Shown here: one piece after another, positions 55,484 through 64,000 of the stretch | Numbering within the stretch: position 1 is the first letter of the stretch | Layout of the letters: each line of letters begins with the position of its first letter | NCBI RefSeq assembly: GCF_013315265.1 | Contig: NZ_JABUFE010000012.1 | Span: 1 to 64,000 of the forward strand | Direction: 5' to 3' | DNA: 64,000 bases | Source: Parasulfitobacter algicola | GTDB lineage: Bacteria; Pseudomonadota; Alphaproteobacteria; Rhodobacterales; Rhodobacteraceae | The notes under the pieces: generated by a model | Told to the model about the DNA's origin: nothing | Seen by the model: the letters and a program-made list of their open reading frames with translations, nothing else | Database searches by the model: none | Translations under genes and position numbers: made by a program

Positions 55484-56476
55484 CTATTGGGCCACCTGCA
55501 CAGATGTCACATATTCCAACGCCTGCTCAACCACCGAAACGCCTGCGCCGTCACGATGCGCGCGTTCTGACAATGTCCGGCGCCATTGCCGCGCACCGGG
55601 ACGCCCCGCAAACAATCCCAGCATATGTCTTGTGATCTGATTCAATCGCCCCCCTTGCGCCAGATGCCGATCAATATAAGGATACATAGCCCGCACCACA
55701 TCTTCTGCAGTGTGCGTGGTGCTTTGGCCAAAAATCCGGCGGTCTGTCTGAAGCAAGATATCCGATGGCGTATGATAGGCCGCACGACCGATCATCACCC
55801 CATCCATCCCTTGGTTCAGAAAATATTCAGCCTTATCAATATTTTCTATACCGCCATTGATACTAATATGCAGGTGCGGATAGGTTTTCTTCATCTGCAA
55901 TACCAGATCATAGTCCAACGGCGGTACATCACGGTTTTCTTTTGGACTTAGCCCCTGCAGCCATGCTTTTCGGGCATGAATGGCAAAACGATTTACCCCG
56001 ACTGCGCTGACCGTTTCCAGAAAATGCGGCAATATCTGTGATGGATCTTGATCATCGACACCGATCCTGCATTTCACAGTGACTTCGACTGAACACCTGT
56101 CGCGCATCGCCGCGACGCAGTCTGCCACCAGATCGGGTTGTTTCATTAAAACGGCGCCAAAACACCCCGATTGCACACGATCACTGGGGCACCCGATGTT
56201 CAGGTTAACCTCATCATAGCCTTCATCCGCAGCCATCGCAGCAGCCTGCGCCAACTCACTTGGGTCTGATCCCCCAAGTTGCAGCGCAACAGGGTGCTCT
56301 TCAGTGTTAAACTGCAATAAATGACGCGCATCACCGCGAACCAAGGCAGGCGCAGTGACCATTTCTGTATAAAGCAGCGCATGACGCGACATCAGCCGAT
56401 GCAAATACCTGCAATGACGATCTGTCCAATGCATCATAGGGGCAATAGAAAGTCTAGCGTGTTGATTTATTTTCAT
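55484..56476 (-). CDS. dusA: tRNA-dihydrouridine synthase A
   Basis: A 330-residue flavoprotein that reduces uridines in tRNA D-loops to dihydrouridine. MKINQHARLSIAPMMHWTDR at 56476 is the true start; the frame upstream to 56665 is not conserved. The catalytic Cys105 is in VQSGCFGAVLMKQP, the FMN region in LNIGCPSDR and NGGIENID, and a C-terminal helical domain follows (NQITRHMLGLFAGRPGARQW). It stands alone, divergent from nothing known. Confidence 0.92.
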   Translation of the reverse strand: MKINQHARLSIAPMMHWTDRHCRYLHRLMSRHALLYTEMVTAPALVRGDARHLLQFNTEEHPVALQLGGSDPSELAQAAAMAADEGYDEVNLNIGCPSDRVQSGCFGAVLMKQPDLVADCVAAMRDRCSVEVTVKCRIGVDDQDPSQILPHFLETVSAVGVNRFAIHARKAWLQGLSPKENRDVPPLDYDLVLQMKKTYPHLHISINGGIENIDKAEYFLNQGMDGVMIGRAAYHTPSDILLQTDRRIFGQSTTHTAEDVVRAMYPYIDRHLAQGGRLNQITRHMLGLFAGRPGARQWRRTLSERAHRDGAGVSVVEQALEYVTSVQVAQ

Positions 56477-56817
56477 TTTTCTTATACATTTAAACTGTTG
56501 CGGGGCAAATTTTCTACGCAGGAATACGCCCCGATTTGCCCCTTTTCGACGACTCAGCGCACACGATATAGCCACTATAAGCAAGCTTACCTTCGGTGAA
56601 TACCGGGTCCAGATCAGACGCAAGGGCAGGATCATCACAAAAATACAACGCAGCGATCTACGCATGCAGGTTTAGAAGTCGAGAGAGATGCTCTTGATCG
56701 TAAATCTCGGAACATACCTATAAATAAAAATGTGAACGATCACTTCGGCGTAAATGAGTTCTAAAAGGTGAATTGCGTGCGGATAAATCTAAACGAATAT
56801 CTTCATATCTATTGCAC
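56477..56817. other. gene-free gap with an inverted repeat
   Basis: No credible ORF is present in these 341 bp. GGGGCAAAT (56502-56510) and ATTTGCCCC (56534-56542) form a perfect 9-bp inverted repeat with a 23-nt spacer, followed on the plus strand by TTTTCG, just upstream of dusA. It could be a 5' UTR structure of dusA or a terminator for the minus-strand M20 gene read from the other side. No known RNA was recognised. Confidence 0.4.
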
Positions 56818-57987
56818 TTAGTTTCCCCCCATTGGCTGCGCTGTTTCAACCAGTTTTGCAAAGAACGACGCACCATAAGGGATAATGTCGTCGTTGAAAT
56901 CATAGGCCGGATGATGCAATCCGGCGCTTTCGCCTTGGCCCAGAAATAAATACGCGCCGGGTCTGGATTGCAGCATAAAGGCAAAATCCTCGGCCCCCAT
57001 TTCACGACCCACATTATCCAGAACAGCCTTGTCGCCTGAAATTTCGCGCGCCACATCTGCGGCAAATGCGGCTTGGTCGGCATGGTTAATCGTTGCCGGG
57101 TATTCCGTCTGATAGATCAGTTCTGCCTGCACATCATAACTGGCCGCCTGCCCCGCCACAATTTCAGCCATACGTTTTTGCACCATAGCTTGCACCTTGG
57201 GATCAAACGTTCGAACCGTGCCGCCAATAAATGCTTTGTCGGGCACGATGTTTTCCGCACTACCCGTATGAATTTGTGTGACAGAGATGACCAGATCATC
57301 CAAAGCGTAATGGTTGCGGCTGCTAATAGTCTGAATTGCCTGAACAACTCCAACAGCGGCCACGACCGGATCTTTGGTTTCATGCGGCATTGCCCCGTGC
57401 CCACCAACACCCTGGATATGAATATCAAAGGTATCGACAGCGGCCATAATCGGCCCCGGTGTTGTGTAAAAATGCCCCTCGGGGACACCGGGGGCGTTGT
57501 GCAAAGCATAGACTTGGGAAATATTGAATTTATCCATGATCCCTTCGTTCACCATGACATTCGCACCGCCGCCGCTTTCTTCGGCTGGTTGAAAAATTAA
57601 CGCCACGCGGCCCGCAAAGTTGCGTGTTTCTGTCAAATATTTAGCAGCACCCAAAAGCATCACCGTATGCCCATCGTGCCCACAAGCATGCATCTTTCCC
57701 GAAACAGTCGATTGCCATTCAGCACCGGTTTCCTCGACGATTGGCAAGGCGTCCATATCAGCACGCAAGCCGATTGTTGGGCCATCCGATTGCCCATAAA
57801 CAATGCCAACCAAGCCTGTTTTTGCAAATCCGTTGTGAATTTCATCCACACCGAAATCGCGAAGACGCTCGGCAACGAAACCAGACGTCTTGTGGCAGTC
57901 AAATCCAAGTTCGGGATGCTGATGCAGATGCCTGCGCCATGTGGTTAATGTGTCTTTGTAATCTGAAATGCTATTAATAATTGGCAA
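56818..57987 (-). CDS. M20 amidohydrolase (hippurate hydrolase-like)
   Basis: A 389-residue zinc/cobalt amidohydrolase. TTG 57987 (MPIINSISDYKDTLTTWRRH) is preferred: GGAG lies 8 nt upstream and family members open 'MPI.N'. Metal site: Cys102/His104 in HACGHDGHTVM, the Glu pair in FQPAEESGGGANVM, and a C-terminal His in GREMGAEDFAFML. It hydrolyses N-acyl amino acids (hippurate, N-acetyl-amino acids); the exact substrate is unclear. Divergent from mazG. Confidence 0.9.
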   Translation of the reverse strand: MPIINSISDYKDTLTTWRRHLHQHPELGFDCHKTSGFVAERLRDFGVDEIHNGFAKTGLVGIVYGQSDGPTIGLRADMDALPIVEETGAEWQSTVSGKMHACGHDGHTVMLLGAAKYLTETRNFAGRVALIFQPAEESGGGANVMVNEGIMDKFNISQVYALHNAPGVPEGHFYTTPGPIMAAVDTFDIHIQGVGGHGAMPHETKDPVVAAVGVVQAIQTISSRNHYALDDLVISVTQIHTGSAENIVPDKAFIGGTVRTFDPKVQAMVQKRMAEIVAGQAASYDVQAELIYQTEYPATINHADQAAFAADVAREISGDKAVLDNVGREMGAEDFAFMLQSRPGAYLFLGQGESAGLHHPAYDFNDDIIPYGASFFAKLVETAQPMGGN

Positions 57988-58050
57988 AACTGGACTCCGC
58001 GATAACAACGTTTAATGGTGCAAGCATCCTCTAAAGACAAGGCGGCTGCA

Positions 58051-58881
58051 ATGTCGAATAACGCCAACAATACCATAGTGAACGATCCAGACGGCGGACT
58101 TCCGCGTTTGTTAGAAATCATGCGCCGTTTGCGCGATCCTGAAACAGGCTGCCCTTGGGATATTCAACAAGATTTCAAGACCATAGCGCCCTATACGATC
58201 GAAGAAGCCTATGAGGTGGCCGACGCGATCGAACGGCAGGATTGGGCCGATCTGGAGGGCGAGCTGGGCGATCTTTTGCTGCAAACAGTCTATCACACGC
58301 AGATGGGTGAAGAAGCGGGGTTGTTCACATTTGGCAGCGTGGCCAATGCGATTTCCGACAAAATGATTGCACGGCACCCCCATGTCTTTGGCGATGAAAA
58401 CCGCGATAAAAGCGCAGATCAGCAAACGGCAGACTGGGAAAAGATCAAAGCAGCGGAACGCGCAGGCAAGGCACAAGACGGCGTATTGGATGGCGTCGCC
58501 GTGGGCCTGCCTGCGTTACTTCGCGCAGTGAAGTTGCAAAAACGGGCGGCACGGGTCGGGTTTGACTGGCCTTCGACCGATCAGGTGTTGGATAAGATCG
58601 TAGAAGAAACACAAGAATTGGTTGAAGCGCGAAATACATTAACCCACGCTGATGTGGCCGAAGAATTCGGCGATCTGTTGTTTGTTATGGCCAATCTAGG
58701 GCGACACCTGAAGGTTGATCCAGAAGAGGCCCTGCGCGCCGCCAACGCCAAATTCATCCGGCGCTTTAATGCGATCGAAAAAGCGCTTGCTGATCAAGGT
58801 AAACGGCCCGAAAAATCGACGTTGGAAGAAATGGATGCGCTTTGGGATCAGGTGAAAGCGGCGGAAAAGGCTGTACTATAA
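58051..58881 (+). CDS. mazG: nucleoside triphosphate pyrophosphohydrolase MazG
   Basis: A 276-residue MazG that removes non-canonical NTPs. Two tandem MazG domains are seen. First: GCPWDIQQDFKTIAPYTIEE (PWD-Q motif) and EEAYEVADAIERQDW with ELGDLLLQTVYH. Second: IVEETQELVEARNTL with EEFGDLLFVMANLG. These Glu/Asp clusters bind magnesium. ATG 58051 (MSNNANNTIVNDPDGGLPRL) is chosen over 58015, which lacks a ribosome site. It ends 6 bp into the convergent hypothetical gene. Confidence 0.93.
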   Translation: MSNNANNTIVNDPDGGLPRLLEIMRRLRDPETGCPWDIQQDFKTIAPYTIEEAYEVADAIERQDWADLEGELGDLLLQTVYHTQMGEEAGLFTFGSVANAISDKMIARHPHVFGDENRDKSADQQTADWEKIKAAERAGKAQDGVLDGVAVGLPALLRAVKLQKRAARVGFDWPSTDQVLDKIVEETQELVEARNTLTHADVAEEFGDLLFVMANLGRHLKVDPEEALRAANAKFIRRFNAIEKALADQGKRPEKSTLEEMDALWDQVKAAEKAVL

Positions 58882-59604
58882 CGTTCCACCGTCCGGCCAG
58901 TTTTGCCACGCGGTATTACCCGGCTGATCAGGTGAGTAAAACGAAACATCACCACTTTCCAGCACCGCAGCCATCTGTTGAAAACTGCTAAGATCACTGG
59001 GTTTTTCACTAGATGCAAGATCAGGATGGCGCCAGTCATTAAGAACCATAACCTGATCAAATTCATGCGGCACGTTGACCCTGCGTTCGGCTTTCGTGGC
59101 CATCACATCATCTGGATAAATCGCTGCTAGATAACGGCACAACTCAAACACAAAAGGCTGAGTTTCTTCAAGCGTGATCCCCACTGGCCCATAGGCACTT
59201 TTACTGGGCAGGGATACAATCTTGTCACGCAGATGCACTTGCCCCACATTCCGAACCTGGTCTGGATTAGCGTGATCTAACCAGTCTTCGTTTGAAATCG
59301 GCCAAAACGTTGTCGCCTCATGATGCTTCTGATTTGTAAGGTACTCTTCATAGCAGTTCTTTGATATAAATTGATCTGCTGATTTTCGGTTGCGAAGGTG
59401 GCTGCCAATCGTGAACAGCGTCAAATCCGGCATACCCTGTCTTGTTGCATAGCCAAACCATTCAAAGACCATTGCCCAATCATGATCTGATCGAAATAGG
59501 TTCAGCCTGATCTTTGCAAGATAAACATACCCATTATCCAGCATTGGAAAGACAAAATTATGTGCTGCTTGATCTAATATTGCAAGAATTTCGGTTTGTT
59601 TCAT
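58876..59604 (-). CDS. hypothetical protein resembling immunity-type families
   Basis: A 242-residue soluble protein with no signal. The opening MKQTEILAILDQAAHNFVFP with LDNGYVYLAKIRLNLFRSDH resembles uncharacterised 'EIL..LDe......PmLdNgYvY......L..yrd...W..v.E..gY' proteins, sometimes placed among toxin immunity proteins; I am unsure of the exact family. The C-terminus ends YSPDQPGNTAWQNWPDG. No toxin gene is adjacent. Convergent with mazG (6-bp overlap) and divergent from nucleoside hydrolase. Confidence 0.5.
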   Translation of the reverse strand: MKQTEILAILDQAAHNFVFPMLDNGYVYLAKIRLNLFRSDHDWAMVFEWFGYATRQGMPDLTLFTIGSHLRNRKSADQFISKNCYEEYLTNQKHHEATTFWPISNEDWLDHANPDQVRNVGQVHLRDKIVSLPSKSAYGPVGITLEETQPFVFELCRYLAAIYPDDVMATKAERRVNVPHEFDQVMVLNDWRHPDLASSEKPSDLSSFQQMAAVLESGDVSFYSPDQPGNTAWQNWPDGGTL

Positions 59605-59723
59605 GAAAAGCGCTTTATCTGCAGTTATGTATATCAGTTGGCTAGAATAGGGATCGTTTTAGCTTGCAGCGATTGGGCAGCAATGCAACCACTTACGCAC
59701 GGAAATATTGGAATTGGTTCACC

Positions 59724-60665
59724 ATGTCGCTGCGCAAAATCATCATTGATACCGACCCCGGTCAGGACGACGCGGTTGCTATTCTGCTGGCATTGTCCGC
59801 CCCTGAAACGATTGACGTTTTGGGCATCACCGCGGTTGCAGGCAATGTACCATTGCCGCTGACATCAAAGAATGCACGTGTGGTGTGTGAACTGGCTGGT
59901 TGGACCGATATACCTGTCTTTGCTGGCTGCAATGCGCCTTTGAAACGCAGGCTGGTGACAGCTGAACATGTTCACGGAAAAACGGGGTTGGACGGTGCTG
60001 ATCTGCCTGATCCGACTATGCCGCTGCAAGACCGCCATGCGGTGGATTTTATTATTGACACATTGCGGTCTGAACCTGCCAAAACTGTCACTCTTTGTCC
60101 TTTGGGTCCGCTGACCAATATCGCCACCGCAATGATGCGTGCGCCCGATATTATCTCGCGCATTCAGGAAATCGTTCTGATGGGAGGCGCTTATTTCGAG
60201 GTCGGCAATATAACCCCTGCGGCCGAATTCAATATTTATGTCGATCCTGACGCTGCTGATATCGTTTTTAAATCGGGTATTTCGTTAACGGTCATGCCAC
60301 TGGACGTAACCCACAAGGTTCTGACCACGCCCGTGCGCATCGAAGCCTTTCGTCAAATGGGCACACCAGTTGGTCAAACCCTGGCCGGTTGGATCGACTT
60401 TTTTGATAGGTTCGATATGGAAAAATACGGATCAGACGGGGCACCATTGCATGATCCTTGCGTAATTGCCTATCTTCTGCAGCCTGATCTGTTCACCGGG
60501 CGGCACATAAATGTGCAGATAGAAACCGGTTCTGATTTGACCCTTGGTATGACCGTTGCCGATTGGTGGGGTGTGACGGATCATCCACCAAATGCGACGC
60601 TCATGGGCGATGTGGATGCCGATGGTTTCTTTGATCTGCTGACGCGCCAAATCGCAAAGTTATAA
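59724..60665 (+). CDS. inosine-uridine nucleoside hydrolase
   Basis: A 313-residue calcium-dependent enzyme that splits ribonucleosides to base and ribose. The N-terminal calcium motif is IIIDTDPGQDDAVAILLAL (Asp9, Asp11, Asp15, Asp16). The mid-part has LCPLGPLTNIATAMM and VLMGGAYFEVGNITPAAEFN with the substrate-binding Asn, and HDPCVIAYLLQPDLF has the C-terminal His/Asp. Start ATG 59724 (MSLRKIIIDTDPG) replaces the longer frame at 59664. selO follows after 42 bp. Confidence 0.92.
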   Translation: MSLRKIIIDTDPGQDDAVAILLALSAPETIDVLGITAVAGNVPLPLTSKNARVVCELAGWTDIPVFAGCNAPLKRRLVTAEHVHGKTGLDGADLPDPTMPLQDRHAVDFIIDTLRSEPAKTVTLCPLGPLTNIATAMMRAPDIISRIQEIVLMGGAYFEVGNITPAAEFNIYVDPDAADIVFKSGISLTVMPLDVTHKVLTTPVRIEAFRQMGTPVGQTLAGWIDFFDRFDMEKYGSDGAPLHDPCVIAYLLQPDLFTGRHINVQIETGSDLTLGMTVADWWGVTDHPPNATLMGDVDADGFFDLLTRQIAKL

Positions 60666-60707
60666 GGCGCTCTGTCAATGACCCAAGAAACACCTTAGAT
60701 AAACCGT

Positions 60708-62117
60708 ATGAGCATCGCGATCCCTTTTGACAATACCTATGCACGCCTGCCCAACCGGTTCTATAGCAAGCTGCGCCCGACCCCTGTGGCAGAGCCGCGG
60801 ATTTTTGCGGTGAACGAAGCATTGGCGAATGATCTGAATGTTGATCTGACTGGGATGGATCCGGCAAAAGTCTTTTCCGGTAATGCGTTACCGGACAATG
60901 CTGACCCTTTGGCGCAGGCCTATGCCGGCCATCAGTTCGGAGGCTGGAATCCGCAGTTGGGCGACGGCCGCGCAATTTTGCTGGGCGAGGTTATCGGACG
61001 TGACGGGGTCCGCCGTGATGTCCAGCTAAAGGGGTCTGGCCCCACACCTTATTCCCGCAATGGTGATGGCCGCGCCTGGTTGGGCCCGGTATTGCGCGAA
61101 TATGTCGTGTCAGAGGCGATGCATGCAATGGGCATTCCAACCACCCGTGCACTGGCCGCTGTAACTACGGGCCAACCTGTGATCCGTGAACGCCCCCTGC
61201 CCGGCTCTGTTCTGACCCGCGTCGCCCAAAGCCATATCCGCGTTGGCACCTTTCAGTTCTTCGCCGCCCGCCAAGACACAGACGCACTGCGCGATTTAAC
61301 CGGTTACGTCATTCAACGCCATTACCCGGACGCCGAAACACCGCTTGACCTGTTGAAGCAAGTCGCGGCCCGTCAGGCCGAACTGATCGCCAAATGGATG
61401 GGCGTCGGCTTTATCCACGGCGTGATGAACACGGACAATTGCCAGATCGCAGGCGAGACGATCGACTATGGGCCTTGCGCCTTTATGGATGATTATCATC
61501 CCATGCAGGTCTTCAGTTCAATCGATCACTACGGTCGCTATGCCTATGCAAAACAACCCGATATTGCGGCCTGGAACTTGGCGCAGTTCGCGACGGCCCT
61601 TCTGCCGCTGATGCCAGACAGGGATGCGGCGATTGAGGATTTTACCGAGGCCGTAAATGGATTTGCCCCGATTTTTGCTGAACACTGGCAAACTCTCTTC
61701 TTACAAAAAATCGGCATCACCAACATGCAGGATGGCGATGTACAGATGATCCACGACCTGCTTGATCTTATGACGCAGCAAGAAGCGGATTTCACGAATA
61801 CATTCCGTGGTTTGATCACCGATACTGCAACAGAGCAATTCGCCGAACCCAATCCGTTTGAGGCCTGGGCCAAATTATGGCGCGATCGCATCAAATCCGA
61901 ACCTGATCCCGAAAAGGTCATGCGATTGGCCAACCCCGCCATTATCCCGCGCAATCATCGCACCGAAGACATGATCCAAGCCGCAATCCAAGGTGACAAA
62001 GCGCCTTTTGATCGTTTGATGAATGCACTTGCCACACCATTCGACGATACGGACCACAATCTTACAAAACCGCCAAAACCAGACCAGGTCGTGACCCAAA
62101 CTTTTTGCGGGACGTGA
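60708..62117 (+). CDS. selO: protein adenylyltransferase SelO (YdiU)
   Basis: A 469-residue pseudokinase-fold enzyme that AMPylates Ser/Thr/Tyr residues of proteins, linked to oxidative-stress response. N-terminal LPNRFYSKLRPTPVAEPRIF, nucleotide loop YAGHQFGGWNPQLGDGRAIL and LKGSGPTPYSRNGDGRAWLG, and the metal-binding catalytic region GVMNTDNCQIAGETIDYGPC are clear. The bacterial redox-active cysteine is in the C-terminal TFCGT. It lies 42 bp after nucleoside hydrolase. Family identity is certain; protein targets are unknown. Confidence 0.93.
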   Translation: MSIAIPFDNTYARLPNRFYSKLRPTPVAEPRIFAVNEALANDLNVDLTGMDPAKVFSGNALPDNADPLAQAYAGHQFGGWNPQLGDGRAILLGEVIGRDGVRRDVQLKGSGPTPYSRNGDGRAWLGPVLREYVVSEAMHAMGIPTTRALAAVTTGQPVIRERPLPGSVLTRVAQSHIRVGTFQFFAARQDTDALRDLTGYVIQRHYPDAETPLDLLKQVAARQAELIAKWMGVGFIHGVMNTDNCQIAGETIDYGPCAFMDDYHPMQVFSSIDHYGRYAYAKQPDIAAWNLAQFATALLPLMPDRDAAIEDFTEAVNGFAPIFAEHWQTLFLQKIGITNMQDGDVQMIHDLLDLMTQQEADFTNTFRGLITDTATEQFAEPNPFEAWAKLWRDRIKSEPDPEKVMRLANPAIIPRNHRTEDMIQAAIQGDKAPFDRLMNALATPFDDTDHNLTKPPKPDQVVTQTFCGT

Positions 62118-62118
62118 T

Positions 62119-62157
62119 CTGCGGCGTTTATGTCGGGACATGAATCGCAAGCCGCAG
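62119..62157. terminator. possible terminator between selO and CBS gene
   Basis: CTGCGGC (62119-62125) and GCCGCAG (62151-62157) form a 7-bp inverted repeat, and an inner TTTATGTC/GACATGAA pair extends it. It lies between two convergent genes. No T-run follows, so support is weak. Confidence 0.35.
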
Positions 62158-62176
62158 AGGTCTCACCGGCGCTTAG

Positions 62177-62716
62177 CTAGGTCACGCCGCGCAACACGAC
62201 AATCATCAGCAGCGTATAAAGCATGATACCGCCCCCGATCAGGAAAAAGTGCCAGTTTTTCCCGATGGACGCCTTTACCAGTTCTTTCGCCTGCCCCATA
62301 AGGTCCGGCCATGTATAGGATACAAAATCGCCTTGCGTGAACACGGCCTTGATCCGACCTTCATCATCGACAATCGGTAATCGGCGGAACCGTTCGTTCG
62401 ACATGATCCGCAACCAATCCACAAGATCATCATCTTCGCGGGCCACGCGCGGCTCATCCGTCATAATCTGACTGATTTTCGTCGTTTTTGCATCCATGCC
62501 ACCATGGACCAGTTTACGCATGATATCGCGTTCGGTCATGACGCCGATTACTTTGTCATCAGGGTCAACCACAACCACAGAGCCATAGTTTTTTTCACAC
62601 ATCGCAGCAACCGCGTCGAACACAATCGCGTCGGGCGGGAATGTCAGCGGTCTGGGCTTGCTGGCATATTCGGATCGATCTTTGATACGCATTGCGGCGG
62701 AAGTACTGGCTGCCAT
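62177..62716 (-). CDS. tail-anchored CBS-domain protein
   Basis: A 179-residue protein with two CBS motifs (about 25-75 and 85-145), an adenosine-nucleotide-sensing pair, and a C-terminal membrane helix (FFLIGGGIMLYTLLMIVVL, about 155-173). Start MAASTSAAMRIKDRSEYASK at 62716. CBS pairs usually bind AMP/ATP and regulate other proteins; tail-anchoring puts this sensor on the inner membrane. The convergent neighbour is selO; a CPA1 antiporter lies divergent upstream at 62871. The gating partner is unknown. Confidence 0.8.
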   Translation of the reverse strand: MAASTSAAMRIKDRSEYASKPRPLTFPPDAIVFDAVAAMCEKNYGSVVVVDPDDKVIGVMTERDIMRKLVHGGMDAKTTKISQIMTDEPRVAREDDDLVDWLRIMSNERFRRLPIVDDEGRIKAVFTQGDFVSYTWPDLMGQAKELVKASIGKNWHFFLIGGGIMLYTLLMIVVLRGVT

Positions 62717-62870
62717 GATGTTTCTCCGGTTTTTGTGTTCGCCTTTTAAACTAGGGCCAAAATGTCGCATGCCAAATCTATCTGTGATTTAATTGCTTTA
62801 CGCCACAGCATGCATTGCGGCGTAAAGCACGCTGACCTAAAACAGCTAAGAATTGAATTCTGGGTAGAAA

Positions 62871-64000
62871 ATGAATATTTTACAGATTACCTCGTTACTG
62901 ATCGTTCTGGCGGGTGCCTTTGGCGCGATCAATTATCTTTATCTAAAATTACCTTCGGCCATCGGAATCATGGTTGTGGCGCTTTTTGCGTCATTTGGTG
63001 TGATGATCGTCGATCTTATATACCCAGCCCTTGGAACAGCCGATGCAGTGCGCGGCATTGTTTTGGACATCGAATTCTCGGATGCGTTGCTTGAGGGCAT
63101 GCTGGGGCTTTTGCTGTTTGCCGGCGCCTTGCATGTCAAACTTTCAGATCTGAAGAAAGAATGGGTGATCGTTTTTCTGATGGCCACAATTGGCATCGGA
63201 TTGTCGACGGTCATTGTCGGCGTCGGGTTTTCCTGGATCACAGGTATGCCACTGCTGGTCGCATTGGTCTTTGGCAGCCTTGTGTCGCCCACAGATCCTG
63301 TTGCGGTTTTGGGTGTTTTGCGCGCCGCCAATCTGAAAAAATCACTGGAAACCAAAATCGCGGGCGAAAGTCTGTTCAATGATGGCGTTGGCTATGTCGT
63401 TTTTCTGGTCCTGATCAGCCTGGCCTTTCCCGCAGCTGACAGCCACGGATCAACATTCAGTGGTGCCGCTTTACTTTTTGTACAAGAAGCGGTCGGCGGG
63501 GCTGTTCTGGGTATCGTTCTGGGATGGCTGACATTCCGCGTCATGCGCCGGATTGATGATTATTCGCTTGAGGTCCTGATCACCCTTGGGCTTGCTTTTG
63601 GTGGCTATGAATTGGCGGTCTATCTTCATGTTTCGGCCCCGATCATGGCCGTTTGTGCAGGGCTTTTGATTGGTGACATCGGTACAAAACACGGGATGAG
63701 CGCTGAGACACGGCAATATGTCGATGCCTTTTGGAAGCTGATCGACGAAATCCTGAACGCGGTGCTGTTCCTGATGATCGGGTTTGAGGTTTTCGCGATT
63801 GCCTTTGAATGGAATTTCCTGCTGTCGGGTGTCCTGGCGATTTGTCTGGCTTTACTAGGGCGCTTTGCCGCAGTTGTGGTTCCAGTCCTTATGCTGAAGC
63901 CTTTTCGCGAATTTTCCAAAGGTGTGGTGCCGATTATGACGTGGGGCGGATTAAAAGGTGGGATTTCGGTTGCACTTGCTCTTAGCTTGCCCGACAATGA
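62871..64000 (+). CDS. CPA1-family Na+/H+ antiporter (3' end outside window)
   Basis: The plus-strand reading frame from ATG 62871 (MNILQITSLLIVLAGAFGAI) stays open to the end of the window (about 376 codons) with no stop, so the gene is cut off. It has many hydrophobic helices and the CPA1 signature SPTDPVAVLGVLRAANLKKS with ETKIAGESLFNDGVGYVVFL. These two motifs form the ion-binding region (Asp in SPTDP, Asp in FNDG). It exchanges sodium for protons to keep internal pH and salt balance. Confidence 0.9.
   Translation, partial: MNILQITSLLIVLAGAFGAINYLYLKLPSAIGIMVVALFASFGVMIVDLIYPALGTADAVRGIVLDIEFSDALLEGMLGLLLFAGALHVKLSDLKKEWVIVFLMATIGIGLSTVIVGVGFSWITGMPLLVALVFGSLVSPTDPVAVLGVLRAANLKKSLETKIAGESLFNDGVGYVVFLVLISLAFPAADSHGSTFSGAALLFVQEAVGGAVLGIVLGWLTFRVMRRIDDYSLEVLITLGLAFGGYELAVYLHVSAPIMAVCAGLLIGDIGTKHGMSAETRQYVDAFWKLIDEILNAVLFLMIGFEVFAIAFEWNFLLSGVLAICLALLGRFAAVVVPVLMLKPFREFSKGVVPIMTWGGLKGGISVALALSLPDN

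Overview
The window reads as a chromosomal segment of a marine Rhodobacteraceae (Roseobacter-group) alphaproteobacterium, with a mosaic of integrated elements at its left end. The assignment rests on family content and gene order: yfgM-bamB-der, ccmI followed by ruvX and a DUF1289 gene, heterotetrameric sarcosine oxidase, a FadJ/thiolase pair, SelO, and many ATGA/GTGA translational couplings. No 16S rRNA gene is present, so the genus is open.

Left end, 1-11134: stacked mobile elements. At 150-976 lie three truncated mobile-gene fragments: the 3' half of an IS1182-type transposase, the tail of an IS3-type transposase, and a piece of a serine recombinase. They are followed by an unknown gene and a P4-type integrase broken by a one-base frameshift (2014-3200). 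At 3365-3412 is a 48-bp copy of the 3' part of a tRNA-Thr gene; the intact tRNA-Thr(TGT) is at 11059-11134. Between them sits an apparently complete 7.7-kb integrative element. It has an intact tyrosine integrase, an AlpA-like HTH protein, a replication-initiator-like protein with a perfect hairpin in its N-terminal coding region, and matching integrase-arm-like repeats near both ends. Its cargo is a 753-residue protein with a PD-(D/E)XK nuclease signature plus a small membrane protein. This element is the strongest candidate for an undescribed system, possibly a replicative integrative element carrying a single-gene defence function.

11.2-23.5 kb: transport and sensing. An ynjF-ynjB-ynjC-ynjD operon (CDP-alcohol phosphotransferase plus ABC importer) is followed by a chemoreceptor-cheB-cheD operon. 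Next comes modE-modA-modB-modC for molybdate, with a candidate ModE operator, and a divergent L-lactate dehydrogenase that ends in a strong terminator.

23.5-35.3 kb: fatty-acid and acyl-CoA catabolism (fadJ and thiolase on the minus strand; an ACAD10/11-like kinase, acyl-CoA dehydrogenase and SDR on the plus strand). After small unknown genes and a TspO-like membrane protein comes the envelope and ribosome-assembly cluster yfgM-bamB-der.

35.5-46 kb: an RND efflux operon with an unusually long pump, a VOC protein, an ATM1-type ABC exporter, a membrane-anchored LysM protein, Fe-type superoxide dismutase with a strong terminator, and two envelope proteins of unknown role.

46-52.1 kb: the sarcosine oxidase genes, with soxB separated from soxDAG by about 1 kb holding small membrane-protein ORFs. 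Together they would convert sarcosine to glycine and feed one-carbon units to tetrahydrofolate.

52.2-64 kb: ccmI-ruvX-DUF1289-membrane protein, TauE/SafE transporter, dusA, an M20 amidohydrolase, mazG, an unknown gene, nucleoside hydrolase, selO, a tail-anchored CBS protein, and a CPA1-type Na+/H+ antiporter that runs off the window.
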